Part shown: in pieces, positions 47,391 to 58,762 of the stretch
How the letters are laid out: the number at the start of each line of letters is the position of its first letter
How positions within the stretch are numbered: the first letter of the stretch is position 1
Origin: Silene conica
Lineage: Eukaryota > Streptophyta > Magnoliopsida > Caryophyllales > Caryophyllaceae
Length of the DNA stretch: 64,000 nt
NCBI GenBank assembly: GCA_029255685.2
Contig: CM055319.2
Coordinates: forward strand, 24,585,568-24,649,567
Reading direction: 5' to 3'
Program-made: the position numbers and the translations under genes
Notes under the pieces: generated by a model
Seen by the model: only the letters and a program-made list of their open reading frames with translations
What the model was told of the DNA's origin: nothing
Databases searched by the model: none

Positions 47391-48299
47391 TGTTGGAGTA
47401 GAAACGTAACAACAGTAGGAAAAATGAGAGGAAAAAGAACTTATCGAAATTATAATACAGTGCCGTGGTATGGAAGCCACTGACTTGAAAACAATATCGG
47501 CACGACTCCGGTGGTTATCGCCTACACGCCGTATGTTCCCCAAGGTTAACACTGCAGCTCTCGTAAAGAACCACTCAACTACAAGAGCTTTGGAACAGTA
47601 ACAGTAATCGTACTCGGGAATTATTAGCAGAAACAGAAGAGAGGATTTGAGAGAGAACTGTTGTTGATGTTGTTGTTGTGTGTTTTGGAATGGCAAGGAG
47701 GTGCTCTATTTATACAGGAAATAGAGGCTCCAACCAGACCAAAACGCTCCTGTAATTAAAGCTATTAATTGCAGAATCAATGCCTCTAATTGCAGAATCA
47801 ATTCAAAAAAACAACTGTTATAGAATGAACTTGGACAGAATCACAAACACACACGCAGGCCAAAACAAAAGATAAAACAGGGCCTTCAGCCCGCCCCGTA
47901 GGGGCTCTACCCAAACTCGGACCCGGACCCGGGCAAGAACCGGGACGGGACGACGCGTGCGTGTGATTGGATCAAGACCCACAAGCCCAAAGCACTCTAC
48001 AAATGCCTCCTTGGTCCAACTCTTATCCAATGTGGGTAGAAGGAGTATTATAAACATATAACACTCCTCCTAATCTACCGATGTGGGATACAAGAGAACT
48101 CTTGTCCAAAATGGAAAGAAGAGTATTATAAACATATAACACTCCCCTTAATCTACCAATGTGTGATACAAGAGAAATCTTATCCAAAGTGGAAAGGAGA
48201 GTATTATAAACATATAACACTCCCCTTTCCCCATCGATGTGGGATACAAGGAAAAATATGATGAGCTTTTTCTCCTTCACCAAGCCATCATTTCCAACA
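47391..48299 (-). repeat. 3' LTR of the truncated copia element
   Basis: Minus-strand ends TGTTGGAAATGATGG and TCTACTCCAACA, 909 bp, preceded by a purine-rich GAGTGGGGGAT. It includes a threefold CATATAACACTCC... GTGGGATACAAGAG tandem motif (48050-48250). Confidence 0.85.
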
Positions 48300-48808
48300 A
48301 TCCCCCACTCATGGCGTAAGAGAAGACAAAAAGATTCCCGGTAAGGAAGGATTAAATACTTAAACGTTCAATCTTTTTCGACTTGAATTGACAAATTAGT
48401 GAAATGAGGCAATGACTTGATTTCAACAAGTGAATATCTTTCGATTTGAATTCCTCGTCGACCTTTGATCATTGATTCCCCCACAACACATATCATACCT
48501 TCAAATACTGTTTTGTTCCGCGATTTCAAAGTGCAACGCTTTCAAAGCCGTGCGTTTACCCTGGTTTAGGTGAGTGCTCTAGTGAGTATTTACAATATTC
48601 CCACATAGATGGTGGGTAGGCCATAACACCCCTAAAGGTAGCTCAAGTGCTTCTCAGTAGCACTTCTCATAAGAGCTATTAAGGACAAAAAAGTCCAACC
48701 TCAATAAAACATAATCCATCAAGTGCGTCTCAAAAGCACCACCAAAAAGGCTATGGAAATCAAACGCCATAGAAAAATGGAAGCTTTAAAATCCATCAGG
48801 TTTCTCAC

Positions 48809-49105
48809 TCAAACTTGACTCACAGACCTAAGCCCCATTCCCCTTGACATTTCAAGGACTACCCTTCTTGTTAACCCCTTAGTAAAGGGATCTGCAAGAT
48901 TACGTTCGGTCTTCAGATAGTCCAAAGTAATCACTCCATTTTTCTGGAGTTGTTTTACCACACCGTGCCTGATCCGAATATGTCTTTTCTTACCATTGTA
49001 GACATTATTCTTAGCAACACGGATAGCTGCTTTACAATCACAGAGAAGGGAGACTAGTGCAACATGTCCTCCCCATACAGACACGTCTGCTAGTAAGTTC
49101 CTCAA
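48809..49105 (-). CDS. Copia RNase H C-terminal part (frameshifted from RT)
   Basis: Contains [28 protein letters not shown] and [12 protein letters not shown], the conserved end of copia RNase H. It is in a different frame from the RT/RNase H piece ending at 49102, so a frameshift lies near 49105-49125. The stop is followed by about 500 noncoding bases to the LTR. Product part: degradation of RNA in the RNA-DNA hybrid. Not functional in this copy. Confidence 0.85.
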   Translation of the reverse strand: MRNLLADVSVWGGHVALVSLLCDCKAAIRVAKNNVYNGKKRHIRIRHGVVKQLQKNGVITLDYLKTERNLADPFTKGLTRRVVLEMSRGMGLRSVSQV

Positions 49106-50190
49106 CCAATCTGCTCCTTGACCTCCAACTCAAGAGCAATAAACTCAGACTCCATGGTGGAGCTAGCTATACAAGTCTGTTTTGCAAACTTCCACGATAT
49201 AGCTCCTCCTCCCAAGGTGAACACATAACCACTAGTGGAGTGGATTTCATCATTACTTGCAACCCAGTTTGCATCACAATATCCTTCTAATACAGCAGGA
49301 AATTTATCATAATGTAAACACACATCTATGGTTCCTTTCAGGTATCTAAGCAAACGACGAAGTGCATTCCAATGCTCTGCACTAGGGTTATGAGTATAAC
49401 GACTCAGCCTACTTACCGCATATGCGATGTCTGGTCGAGTACAGTTCATGAGGAACATCACACTTCCGATAATTTTAGCATATTCTTCTTGGGAAACACT
49501 ATCACCCAAGTTCTTACTTAGAGATACACTAGTATCATAGGGAGTTCTGGCAGATAAAACATCAAAACTGTTAAATTTCTTCAACACTTTCTCAACATAA
49601 TGTGATTGACTTAGAGAAATTCCATGTGGGGTTTTAATAACTCTAACTCCAAGAATAACATCAGCTTCTCCTAAGTCTTTCATTTCAAAACGTGATGACA
49701 GAAACTGTTTGGTTTTATTTACAACAAATAAATTACTTCCAAGAATTAACATGTCATCTACATATAAGCATATAATCATGCAATCTGATCCAAACATCTT
49801 AGAATAAACACACGAGTCAGAATTGTTAGTTATATAGCCATCATTAGTCAAAGTGTTGTGAAATTTCTCATACCACTGTTTAGGTGCTTGTTTGAGACCA
49901 TAAAGTGATTTTCTCAGTTTACACACCTTACTCTTTTGACCCTTTACCACAAACCCCTCAGGTTGCAACATGTAGATCTCTTCATTTAGATCACCATTCA
50001 AAAAAGCAGCTTTTACATCCATCTGATGTACTACAAGATTATGAATAGCATCCAAAGCAATGAGCGTTCTAATGGTGGAGATCTTAATCATATGAGAGTA
50101 AGTATCAAAATAGTCATTATCTTTCTTTTGTGTAAACCCTCTCACCACAAGTCTGGCCTTGAACCTTTCTATTGTTCCATCAGGTCTCAT
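49102..50190 (-). CDS. Copia reverse transcriptase and RNase H N-terminal part
   Basis: Carries [38 protein letters not shown], the catalytic [11 protein letters not shown] (about 49740-49772 on the minus strand), [14 protein letters not shown], and RNase H start motifs YCDANWV and [11 protein letters not shown]. It enters from the upstream piece by a frame change in an A-rich run near 50196. The polymerase core itself is open for 362 codons. In the family this enzyme copies element RNA in cytoplasmic particles. Confidence 0.93.
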   Translation of the reverse strand: MRPDGTIERFKARLVVRGFTQKKDNDYFDTYSHMIKISTIRTLIALDAIHNLVVHQMDVKAAFLNGDLNEEIYMLQPEGFVVKGQKSKVCKLRKSLYGLKQAPKQWYEKFHNTLTNDGYITNNSDSCVYSKMFGSDCMIICLYVDDMLILGSNLFVVNKTKQFLSSRFEMKDLGEADVILGVRVIKTPHGISLSQSHYVEKVLKKFNSFDVLSARTPYDTSVSLSKNLGDSVSQEEYAKIIGSVMFLMNCTRPDIAYAVSRLSRYTHNPSAEHWNALRRLLRYLKGTIDVCLHYDKFPAVLEGYCDANWVASNDEIHSTSGYVFTLGGGAISWKFAKQTCIASSTMESEFIALELEVKEQIG

Positions 50191-50254
50191 TTTCTTTTTT
50201 AAAGATCCATTTGCTACTAATGGGTTTATTACCTTTAGGCAAATCAGCTAATTC

Positions 50255-50617
50255 TCAAGTCTGATTAGAAACAATAGAATCTAACTCATTTTTAATAGCT
50301 TCTTTCCAAAAAATAACATCTACTGATCTCATAGCCTCGTTATATGTTTTTGGATCATCTTCTATTAAAAAGGCAGAGACTAGTTCATCAAAGGCACAAA
50401 TATCACCTGCGTTTTCAGATAAGTGAAGTCTGATAGAATCAGTCCTGACAAAGTCACTCCCGTAGTCCTTTTCAACTCTGGGCCTTTTACTCCTTCTTGG
50501 TTCAACTGCATGGTCAACAGAAGTACTAGTACTTGCATGCATAGAACTGTCAGCAGGATTAACAGGCATAATGGGAATTGTAGGAATCTCAGATAAAGAT
50601 TCAATCTCCTTCTTCAA
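50255..50617 (-). pseudogene. Copia integrase-RT linker piece
   Basis: Reads through RRSKRPRVEKDYGSDF (the usual PRRS/KR linker) and WKEAIKNELDSIVSNQT, then a TGA at 50255-50257 where the family has a Trp codon. Upstream it is separated from integrase by two in-frame TAG codons near 50630-50641. Same frame as integrase, different from RT. Confidence 0.8.
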
Positions 50618-50638
50618 AGGAAAAACCTGCTAAAAAAA

Positions 50639-51262
50639 CTAAGCATCTCGAGCCTCAGAAATAGACCAGTCAGTTAACGACATGAACCTATAAGCAGAAC
50701 TGTTTTGAGCATAACCAATGAAAACGCAGTCATAAGTCTTAGGTCCAATGGTTGGCCTCCTAAAACTAGGTAAGCCTACTTTAGCCAAACACCCCCACAC
50801 TTTCAGATAACTTAAGTTGGGAGCATAACCTTTCCATAACTCGTAGGGTGTCTTGTCTAGTTTCTTATGAGGTACCCTGTTAAGAATGTGACAAGCTGAA
50901 AGTACAGCTTCCCCCCACATATCATCAGAAAGGCCAGAACTTAAAACCATAGCATTCATCATTTCTTTCAAAGTTCTATTTTTACGTTCAACTACTCCAT
51001 TTGATTGAGGTAAGTAAGGTGGACTCGTTTCATGTATTAAACCATTTTTCTCACAAAAATCTGCTAAATGACTTGAGCCATACTCACCACCTCGATCTGA
51101 CCTGACTCTTTTAATCTTCCTATCAAGCTGATTTTCTACCTCAGTTTTATACTTCAAAAACATATCCTCAGCTTCACTTTTATGTCTAAGCAAGTACACT
51201 TTAGTGTATCTAGAAAAATCATCAATAAAAGTGATATAATAATGTTTACCACCTCTGCTCAT
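50639..51262 (-). CDS. Copia integrase core
   Basis: Contains YITFIDDFSRYTKVYLL, the second catalytic region VRSDRGGEYGSSHL, and PQSNGVVERKNRTLKEM with the final catalytic Glu, then LNRVPHKKLDKTPYELWKG. The same frame continues upstream to a TAA at 51401-51403. The zinc-binding half (CPSCVEAKF at about 51370-51345) is present after that stop. Ends at TAG 50639-50641. Confidence 0.92.
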   Translation of the reverse strand: MSRGGKHYYITFIDDFSRYTKVYLLRHKSEAEDMFLKYKTEVENQLDRKIKRVRSDRGGEYGSSHLADFCEKNGLIHETSPPYLPQSNGVVERKNRTLKEMMNAMVLSSGLSDDMWGEAVLSACHILNRVPHKKLDKTPYELWKGYAPNLSYLKVWGCLAKVGLPSFRRPTIGPKTYDCVFIGYAQNSSAYRFMSLTDWSISEARDA

Positions 51263-51400
51263 AGAATTTTTGAAATCTGCTAGGTCGGTGTGAATTAACT
51301 CAAGAAGATTTGTTTGTCTAGTTGTAACAGGCCTACTTGCTTTTTTAGAAAATTTAGCCTCGACACAACTTGGACATTTCTCAAAATCTTCTGTCGTTAA

Positions 51401-51784
51401 TTAAGGAATAAACGATAAAGTTCTAAGCTTTTTAATCGAATTAACATTCACATGACCTATTCTACCATGCCAAATATCAATAGACTCAGCAATATAAGCA
51501 GAAGTAGAAGCATTATTATTAATGATAGAAGATTCAACATTCAAAACAAACAAACCCCCACAGAGATAACCCTTGCCCACAAAATCCCCATTGCGCGACA
51601 TTACAACCTTGTCAGCCTCAAAAACAAGTTTCACAACAGCTTTGTTAAGTAAGGCACCAGACGCGAGGTTTCGACGCAAAGTAGGAACATATAAAACATT
51701 ATTAAGAGCAAGAGTTTTCCCTGAGGCCAGTTTGAGAAAGATCTTGCCTTTGCCTGTGATCATAGCAGAAGATGAGTTACCCAT
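51401..51784 (-). pseudogene. Copia post-protease/integrase N-terminal piece (5'-truncated)
   Basis: Contains KGKIFLKLASGKTLALNNVL, VPTLRRNLASGALL and IWHGRIGHVNVNSI, the conserved GAG-preintegrase region with the first His residues of the integrase zinc site. Continuing upstream in the same frame, the sequence stops being copia at about 51810. The protease active site itself is lost. Confidence 0.85.
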
Positions 51785-51810
51785 GTAGACACATTCACCA
51801 TCAACAAGGT

Positions 51811-52760
51811 ACTTTATATAAAACTGATTAAATTTAAACTTTTGATATTACAACTACTACGCAAAGAATAAAAGTACAACTGATAACATCTAAGTATGTG
51901 ATCTAATTCTAAGTAGGTCCAAGCCATGTCTCTCTCCATGCCCAAGCTCCTAATCCATCTGTCTCTAACCTGTAGAATCTACTCCCCATTCCAGATCATC
52001 GTAGGTGTCACACGAATACACTGTCAACCTCACGGTCGAGTAGGATAACACAACATCATAATGCAACAAATAATGATATACAAATGCCATGATATGCCTG
52101 AGCTTAGTATCAATTTCAACCCGAAACACCCATCATAACCCGAAACACCAACCCATACCGAACCTCCCGGCAGAGTATCATCGACCGTCGTCGATCACCA
52201 GCATAAAAGCTGAAGACACCGGGACTGGTCTGCAGAACCACCCTGGCTTTATATAAAAACAATATTTGTCCATATCTTTCTCAATAACCAATGCATATGC
52301 TATGCTCATAAATGCAATATTAAGAGAATCAACCAGTAAACATCAATCTCATATAATTATGCTTGCATCCATAACATAAAATTTATTCATCCATTCATAA
52401 CATAACATAGAGTATAGTGCCAGTGTATCCTACCTGGTTAGCAATATAATCCCATCACGCAGCTAACATCCAATCAGTAGAATCACTCCATCACATACTC
52501 AACACGAAACACTGTTGTGCAAAGGTGGGAACGCTGGTTGCGTAGACTGTCTTGCGTGTGTCTTCTCTTTTGTTCTCTTAAATCTCACGGTAGACCAGGG
52601 GTTTAGGGTGTATAATTTGATAGGAAGGAAGACGAGGTGTATGTGTGGGAAAATATTTAAATATTTGTATATATCCCAATACTTTATATACAGGATTATA
52701 ACGAAATTATAATTATGATTTACAGTCAGAAACGAAATACGAGATACAAGGATTGAGAAC
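51811..52760 (-). mobile_element. Right part of the reversed Tekay-like LTR
   Basis: 51811-52276 matches 11650-12420 closely (without the MITE). From 52277 it keeps sequence that the copy at 11544 has lost. Its true right end was not located; the boundary given is approximate. ORFs in it have no domain. Confidence 0.6.
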
Positions 52761-52762
52761 AA

Positions 52763-53319
52763 GAATTAACCTTTGGTCCTTGCACGAGGCCTAAGATCAG
52801 ATATCAAAATAGATATCCTCCTAATTGTTGCACCCAAGATGCTCCGAGAAATACCTCTTCTTGAGCTAGAAACTGCAAAAAATTACTGTTAATTTTTGTT
52901 TAAGATGAAAACTAGAGAGAGGAGCGAGAATCGTTATGCTTTTGGAACTCTTAAATGTATGTGTGTCGTGAGGCTAGTATATATAGTAGTAAAAGGTGTT
53001 TGTTAATAAGTATAACTCTTATACATAACCTTAACCACCTTGTAGAGTTTAGATAGCATTTCTCAAATCCGTATTTGAGTATACCTTAACTGCTACAAAC
53101 TCAGAACTGATCGAGTACCATACCTATATATACTGACCGAACACTACTCCACTCGGCTCACCCAATTTTATCAGTATAATATCGGTTTTTATCCTCTCTT
53201 GTGTATAATATTTATCTTATAAATATCGTATATTTATAATTTACTAATTAAATATAACCGTTTATATTTAACTAAATTATTCATTCTTTATTAAATAATT
53301 CCATTACACACACTAATTA
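52763..53319 (-). mobile_element. Old, inverted copia LTR remnant (left piece)
   Basis: The reverse complement resembles the second half of the copia LTR at 53320 (a GGAGGAT region, AGCTCAAGAAGA, a TATATATAC promoter-like run at about 52975). The right piece is at 62207-62560. It is the host sequence into which the copia element at 53320 inserted. Weak similarity, boundary approximate. Confidence 0.4.
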
Positions 53320-54547
53320 TGTTGGAGTAAGTGTCCTCCACAATAGTGCCATCACGTCAATGGTATAAATCATTGACAAATCTCTATATATAGAATATTC
53401 ATGGGACGATTCTTCGTAATATAGTCAACTGGTCAACATTAATCGGTAATGATTGGTTTGCTAGAGTTTGACATTACTGTCGTAATGACGGTGGTGACCA
53501 GTTGATCCCTTTAGGTCACACCTATAGGACAACTCTCTTGATGGTAAATGAAATGACTGTATGTTGATACGAGTCAGTTCAATTCTAGTTCGTAATTATA
53601 TGAGGAGAACATTTATAATAGGATTATGAATTATAATATTTTAGTGATCGAAATGTCGTCACTAATATTTATATGTTTATGAAACATAATTGTTTGAATG
53701 AATTTTCTTAAAACTACAATTGTTGTAGTAGTAAGGAAATAATTACTTGACGTTAGTAATTTTAGATTACTACTAATTTTATGATTAATTTTTTAAATGT
53801 TAAACTACAGAATTCATAAAATAAAATTGTCAAAGTAATAGTTACGTATCACATTTTAGTGAATTATGTGTGAGTCCATTTTATGAATTGGACCGTGCCA
53901 CACATACTACACTAATAGACATTTTGTTAAGTTAACATATTATATGATAATATGTTAACATGAAACATCTAATTAATACATGGTCTAAGTGGGAGACATT
54001 TGAAGGGATTGAGGTGCCCATGTATTGGGCACTCTACCCTACCCCAACCGGCCACTCTTTTGAGAAGAACAAAAGAGTGCCTTGTTCCCATTATCTCATT
54101 CATTCTTGTTGGTACTAGGGTTTTGTAGAGAGAAAACAAAAGAATTGTTCATCCTTGCTCTCCCCAAAACCGTGTATAACACCACATTTGGTTAGATCAA
54201 TTCTGATAATATCTTACTAATGAGTTAGTAGTAATATTATATAATATGAACTAGATTTGTATTTTATTTCTAGCAAAATTAATACAAATATTAAGAGAAG
54301 TGTGTCTTGGTGCATATCTTTTGAAGGTCGTCTCTTTGAGGACTCAAGGAGGATCATTCCCATTTTATTAGCTCAAGAACAAGTGAAGAATGTGTCTTCA
54401 CTTGTGCCCTAAAACCGAGTAGTTCAATGTAAGGGTGAAATCGTTTTCTTTCCTTATCTCGATTTATATAAGTTATGCATGCATAAGTTCTTTATATTAT
54501 TAGATAATATCCATAGTATGACTATTATAAGGTTATCAAACCTAACA
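53320..54547 (+). repeat. 5' LTR of the copia element
   Basis: 1,228 bp with ends TGTTGGAG and CCTAACA. Contains a CTAGGGTTTTGTAGAGAG leader-like block at about 54115. Confidence 0.95.
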
Positions 54548-54549
54548 AT

Positions 54550-54561
54550 TGGTATCAGAGC
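54550..54561 (+). promoter_or_regulatory. Primer-binding site (tRNA-Met type)
   Basis: TGGTATCAGAGC, two bases after the LTR end. Confidence 0.9.
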
Positions 54562-56320
54562 AAAGGTTGTTTGCATGCATAATCGGTTATTGTTTTTCCG
54601 AGTTTTTGAAACTTAAATAAAACCATAAGATTTGTGATCTATAATCACTCAAAAATTTTGCATGATATATAATCTGGTCCTAAATTTAATTTAGGTTATT
54701 TTGATAATTTATGGGATTTTTATTGTTCACATATATATTTTTGGTCATTTTATACGTTTTTTATGGGTAATATCGTCTAAAATAGATTAAAAATAGGTAG
54801 AAAAATTTTATGACCTTGAAACTTTATATGTCCTCACATGATTATTTTACTTATTGTATGTAAAATTTGGTACAAATTCAAGTTGCATAGCACGTGTTAC
54901 GATTTTATTTGATAAAAACCGTATTTAGAGGCATTTTTGGTTAATAATTATTAGATATTTCGAAATAAGTTCGAAAATTTTAACCAAGATATAAATATTA
55001 ACGTAATATTCCATAATGTTCAAGTAATAAAAATCCAAATTTTGAAAATTATTGTAATTAATTTGGATTAGTTGCGTAAAAGTTATGCTTTTCAAGGCCT
55101 ATAAGAACAATTAATATAATTAAGTGTTAATTATAATCAATTTTAGTAGTGACTAATTTTGAGTCCTAAAATGTATTAGGAAATTAATTAGAACATAAAT
55201 TTGATTTATGTTTTGTTTATGCATTTTTAAAGGGTTAAAAGTTGCAAAATCCCATAAAACTGGTTTATGTTAACCTACTAAAATTGATTAGGGCGATTTG
55301 GCATTAAAATGAACATGTTATATCATATTATAATGCTGCGTTTTTAAGTATGAATGTCATATTTTTATTGTATAATTTTGAATTATGTAATTTATCTTAG
55401 TATGGCCTTAGATAATCGGTAATACCCGTAATGTAAGGGGTTATTGATTCGGATGTAATTTTGTGATTTCGTATCACTTTATTGTTTTTGTTCTATTTTA
55501 AAATGTATAAAGTAGATAGAAAATAGAAATTGTAATTTTTGTAATTCCAGAGTTCCCAAAGGCGTTGCATCCATGGAAGGAGTCCAAGACGGTGTTCCTC
55601 GAGTTGTGTGCCGAGAAGCCATAGGGACCAAGGAGTTGGTTTCCGAATTGTAATTTTTAATTATCTTTTTTTTAGGAAAGGCCATACTAGGAATTTTATT
55701 TCGCTTTGCTTTTATTTAATATGTTGCATGCATAGCCAAATCGCCATCAACATAACATGTATATCGAGTTTCGAGTCATCACCGTGTCAATTCATTATCC
55801 ATAATTCACCGACTTAGTTCACTTAAAAGGAGATAGATAATAATTGATAAGATCTCTTACGTTTTCAATATTGAGACTTAGCCTTACCAAAGAAAAAAAC
55901 TCATGAATCCCTTCTTCACAAGGAGGTGGGCTTGGCTACACCGGGGTACTAAACTTGTTACGTTGGGTAAGTAGGGTCGTGTGATTACACTCTTAGTATT
56001 TGGTTGATCTCAACGAAGGTATTCATGACCGTAGTTGCAATAAGTTCGGGCTAAAGATAGAAATTAATGTAATTTTATCGACCGGGAATTCTAACGTAGA
56101 ATCGATTAAATGTTAATCCACCGAATTATATTAACAAGGGATGAATCGGCTACACCGTGCATGAGTTGATATGGATTTGGGTCTCGGGATCGTTTGCTTA
56201 ATTGTGTAAGAGATCATTAAGTAATGCTAAACTTGTTTAAAAAAAATGTTTAACAAGTGTTTAAAATGATAAATGTTAAATTGATTTCCTTCGTTTTCAT
56301 TTTGTAGTTACTTAACCGCA
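54562..56320 (+). other. Copia untranslated leader
   Basis: 1.76 kb of AT-rich sequence between primer site and the putative gag ATG at 56321. No coding domain seen. Confidence 0.6.
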
Positions 56321-56380
56321 ATGGACTCATTCAACCCTATCACTATTGATTCTTGTCATAATATTTTTGATGATGTTTAA
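56321..56380 (+). pseudogene. Copia gag start, ended after 19 codons
   Basis: The ATG at 56321 starts MDSFNPITIDSCHNIFDDV, then TAA at 56378. It is in the same frame as the protease piece that follows. The RNA-binding gag core (several hundred residues in relatives) is deleted. Confidence 0.6.
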
Positions 56381-57144
56381 AACCAACACAACATTGATAC
56401 TACTAGAGAAGTTCATTTCGGAACGGGTCCGGATGGCAATGTTAACTTTATCACTTCTCTCCCACCTCCCAAAGGCCCACTTCTTGACACGACTTATATT
56501 GATGAGCTAAACAAATATTTGGATGCCTTATACTTGAAAGAAAGGGCTTATGATAAAGCTAGTGGGAGTTCAAGCAAGAACAGTCTTGCTAAGATAAAGA
56601 AGAAGGGAAGAAAGTTACAAAAGGGGCGATGCCACTATTGTAGTGTCATGGGCCACTGGAAGAGGAATTGTCCTAAGTACTTACGACATATTCAAGAGGG
56701 TCTTGTAATCCCATTAGGTAATTCCAAATCTGAAATTTTTGTTATTGACATTAATTATGCTTCCAACACAACATGGGTATTGGATACTGGTTGTGGTTCT
56801 CACCTCTGTAATCGTTTGCAGGGTTTTAGAGAAGTGGAGAAGATAGACAAGGGTGATGTAGATCTCCGACTTGGAAATGTAGCTCGGGTAGCGGCCACTT
56901 CAAAAGGAATTTGCACTCTTGCCTTATCAAGTGGATACGAGCTACATTTAAATAATTGTTATTATGTACCGTCAGTTTCCAAAAACATTATTTCCGTTGC
57001 AATGTTGGACATTGAAGGATATAGTTTTTCCATTAAGAACAATTGTTGTGTTATTTCTAAAAATGACATGGTCGTTGGCCATGCTTCATCGATTAATGAA
57101 ATTTATGTTTTGGAGACTTCGAACTCGTCTCACGATGTCTATAA
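56381..57144 (+). CDS. Copia gag zinc knuckle and protease
   Basis: Zinc knuckle CHYCSVMGHWKRNC (56631-56672), then protease WVLDTGCGSHLC (about 56773-56808) with the DTG active site, then LNNCYYVPSVSKNIISVAML. The frame is open from 56381 to the Cassandra insertion at 57145, which adds a 5-bp duplication; with the inserted 350 bases removed the frame matches the integrase piece. In the family the protease releases Gag, integrase and reverse transcriptase. Confidence 0.9.
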
Positions 57145-57489
57145 TATAACACCCCGGCCCAAACCTAGGACCGGAAATGTTGGCCACGGTAGCTCGTCAG
57201 GCTATGTACTGGCCCCACAGACCAACACGAGTCCTTTCCAGCACATTTTGTCCTCACTCATGCGCATCCCGGGAACCTTCCCAGGAGGTCACCCATCCTA
57301 AGACTACTCCCAGCCAAGCACGCTTAACTTTAGAGTTCTTTGGCATGGATAACCATAAAAGAAAGTGCACTTTGTTGACATGAGTAGTACTTTCAAAACC
57401 TTTAAGCACTAGTCATATAGGCCTATCAATGGACCTCTTCAAGGAATTACCCCACCCGAATATCCTATTCGGTTCAGTGGAGTATTACA
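57145..57489 (-). mobile_element. Cassandra solo LTR in the copia polyprotein frame, TATAA target duplication
   Basis: 345 bp with ends TATAACACCCC (first G changed to A) and GTATTACA, flanked by TATAA at 57140-57144 and 57490-57494. The 5S-derived block (57276-57340, minus strand) keeps box C-like GGGTGACCTCCTGGGAAG and A box AGTTAAGCGTGCTTGG without change. Highly similar to 18814-19161. Confidence 0.92.
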
Positions 57490-57494
57490 TATAA

Positions 57495-58062
57495 CATTAA
57501 AACCAAAAGGATAAAGACAAATGACCCAAATGAATCGTATGTTTGGCATTGTCGACTTGGTCACATAAATGAGAATCGCATTAAAAGATTGGTAAAGACC
57601 AATATAATTAAACCATTCGATTATGAATCATATGGCACATGTGAGGCTTGTCTCTTAGGAAATATGACTCGTAATCCCTTTAGTGGTAAAGGAACACGAG
57701 CTAGTGAGTTGTTAGGGGTCATACATACGGATGTATGTGGACCACTAACAATCACCGCTAGGGGCAATTATGATTACTTCATTACCTTCACCGATGATTT
57801 TAGTAGATATGGGTATATCTACTTAATGAAATTCAAGAGTGAAGCGTTTAAGAAATTTAAAGAATTTCAAAATGAAGTAGAGAACCAACTTGACAGAAAG
57901 ATTAAGGCACTACGATCCGATCGTGGTGGTGAATATCTAAGTAACGAATTTGATTCGCAACTAAAAGAGTGTGGCACTTTGTCACAACTTTCACCTCCAG
58001 GGACGCCACAACTTAATGGTGTGGCAGAAAGGAGGAATCGAACCTTATTGGATGTGGTCTGA
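57495..58062 (+). CDS. Copia integrase, N-terminal and core part
   Basis: WHCRLGHINENRI (zinc-site His pair), CEACLLGNMTRNPF (zinc-site Cys pair), YFITFTDDFSRYGYIYLM, LRSDRGGEYLSNEF and PQLNGVAERRNRTLLDVV with catalytic Asp-Asp-Glu. Ends at a TGA (58060-58062) and continues in the same frame. The TGA follows a C in a context expected from a CpG transition. Confidence 0.9.
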
Positions 58063-58404
58063 TCGATGATGAGCCAAACAGACTTACCTGATTCGTTTTG
58101 GGGATTTGCGATCCTCACCGCCATCAAATCATTGAATAACAGTCCAACGAAAGCGACCAATAAGACTCCATATGAGATGTGGAAAGGAAAGTTTCCTAAC
58201 TTATCCTATATGAAGATATGGGGATGTAAAGCTTATGTCAGGGTAAAGACCGATGACAAACTAGCTCCACGATCCGAAAAATGCATTTTTGTTGGTTATC
58301 CGACCACCTCACGTGGCTATCACTTTTATAAACCTCAAGAAAACAAAGTGTTTGTGTCTTCAGAGGCTGTCTTTCTAGAAAAGGAGTTTATTTCTAGAAG
58401 ATAG
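58063..58404 (+). pseudogene. Copia integrase C-terminal part
   Basis: LPDSFWGFAILTAIKSLNNS, TPYEMWKGKFPNLSYMKIWG and CIFVGYPTTSRGYHFY. Stop TAG at 58402-58404, then the frame continues into a linker in which a frameshift occurs at about 58520-58535. Confidence 0.85.
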
Positions 58405-58477
58405 AGTGGGAGAAATTTTGAACTTAATGAAGTTCGAGAAGTTCAAGAGCCACAAACTAAAATAGAGATGAACGAAG

Positions 58478-58762
58478 ATGTTCCTTCATCGTCTACTTCG
58501 GTGCCTATTCAACCCAGGAGGTCGAGTAGCTAGGGTTCCACATCAACCTGATAGGTATGTTGGACTAATTGAGGAAGATGGTAGCCTAGACATATTACTT
58601 TTGGAAAGTGATGAGCCTACCACTTACAAAGCTGCAATCTCTAGTCCCGACTCTGCTAAGTGGCAAGAGGCCATGATATCCGAAATGGATTCTATGCATC
58701 AAAACCAAGTATGGGACTTGGTAGACTTGACTAAAGAGATGAGACCTCTTCAGTGCAAGTGA
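58478..58762 (+). pseudogene. Copia linker and RT start piece (frameshifted)
   Basis: Reads VPHQPDRYVGLIEEDG and KWQEAMISEMDSMHQNQVW in frame with RT. The integrase-side linker (PRRSSS) is in another frame. TGA at 58760-58762 stands at a position where relatives have Trp. Confidence 0.8.

Larger units (their letters stand above)
47391..51810 (-). mobile_element. 5'-truncated Ty1/copia element inside a reversed Tekay-like LTR
   Basis: The minus-strand order is protease, integrase, reverse transcriptase, RNase H and 3' LTR. The 5' LTR, leader and gag are missing: the sequence passes from a protease-region segment straight into Tekay LTR at about 51811 (AAGGTACTTTATATAAAAC). By comparison with the uninterrupted LTR at 11640, only a few bases of target are lost. 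The frame carries several stops and frameshifts. Confidence 0.88.
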
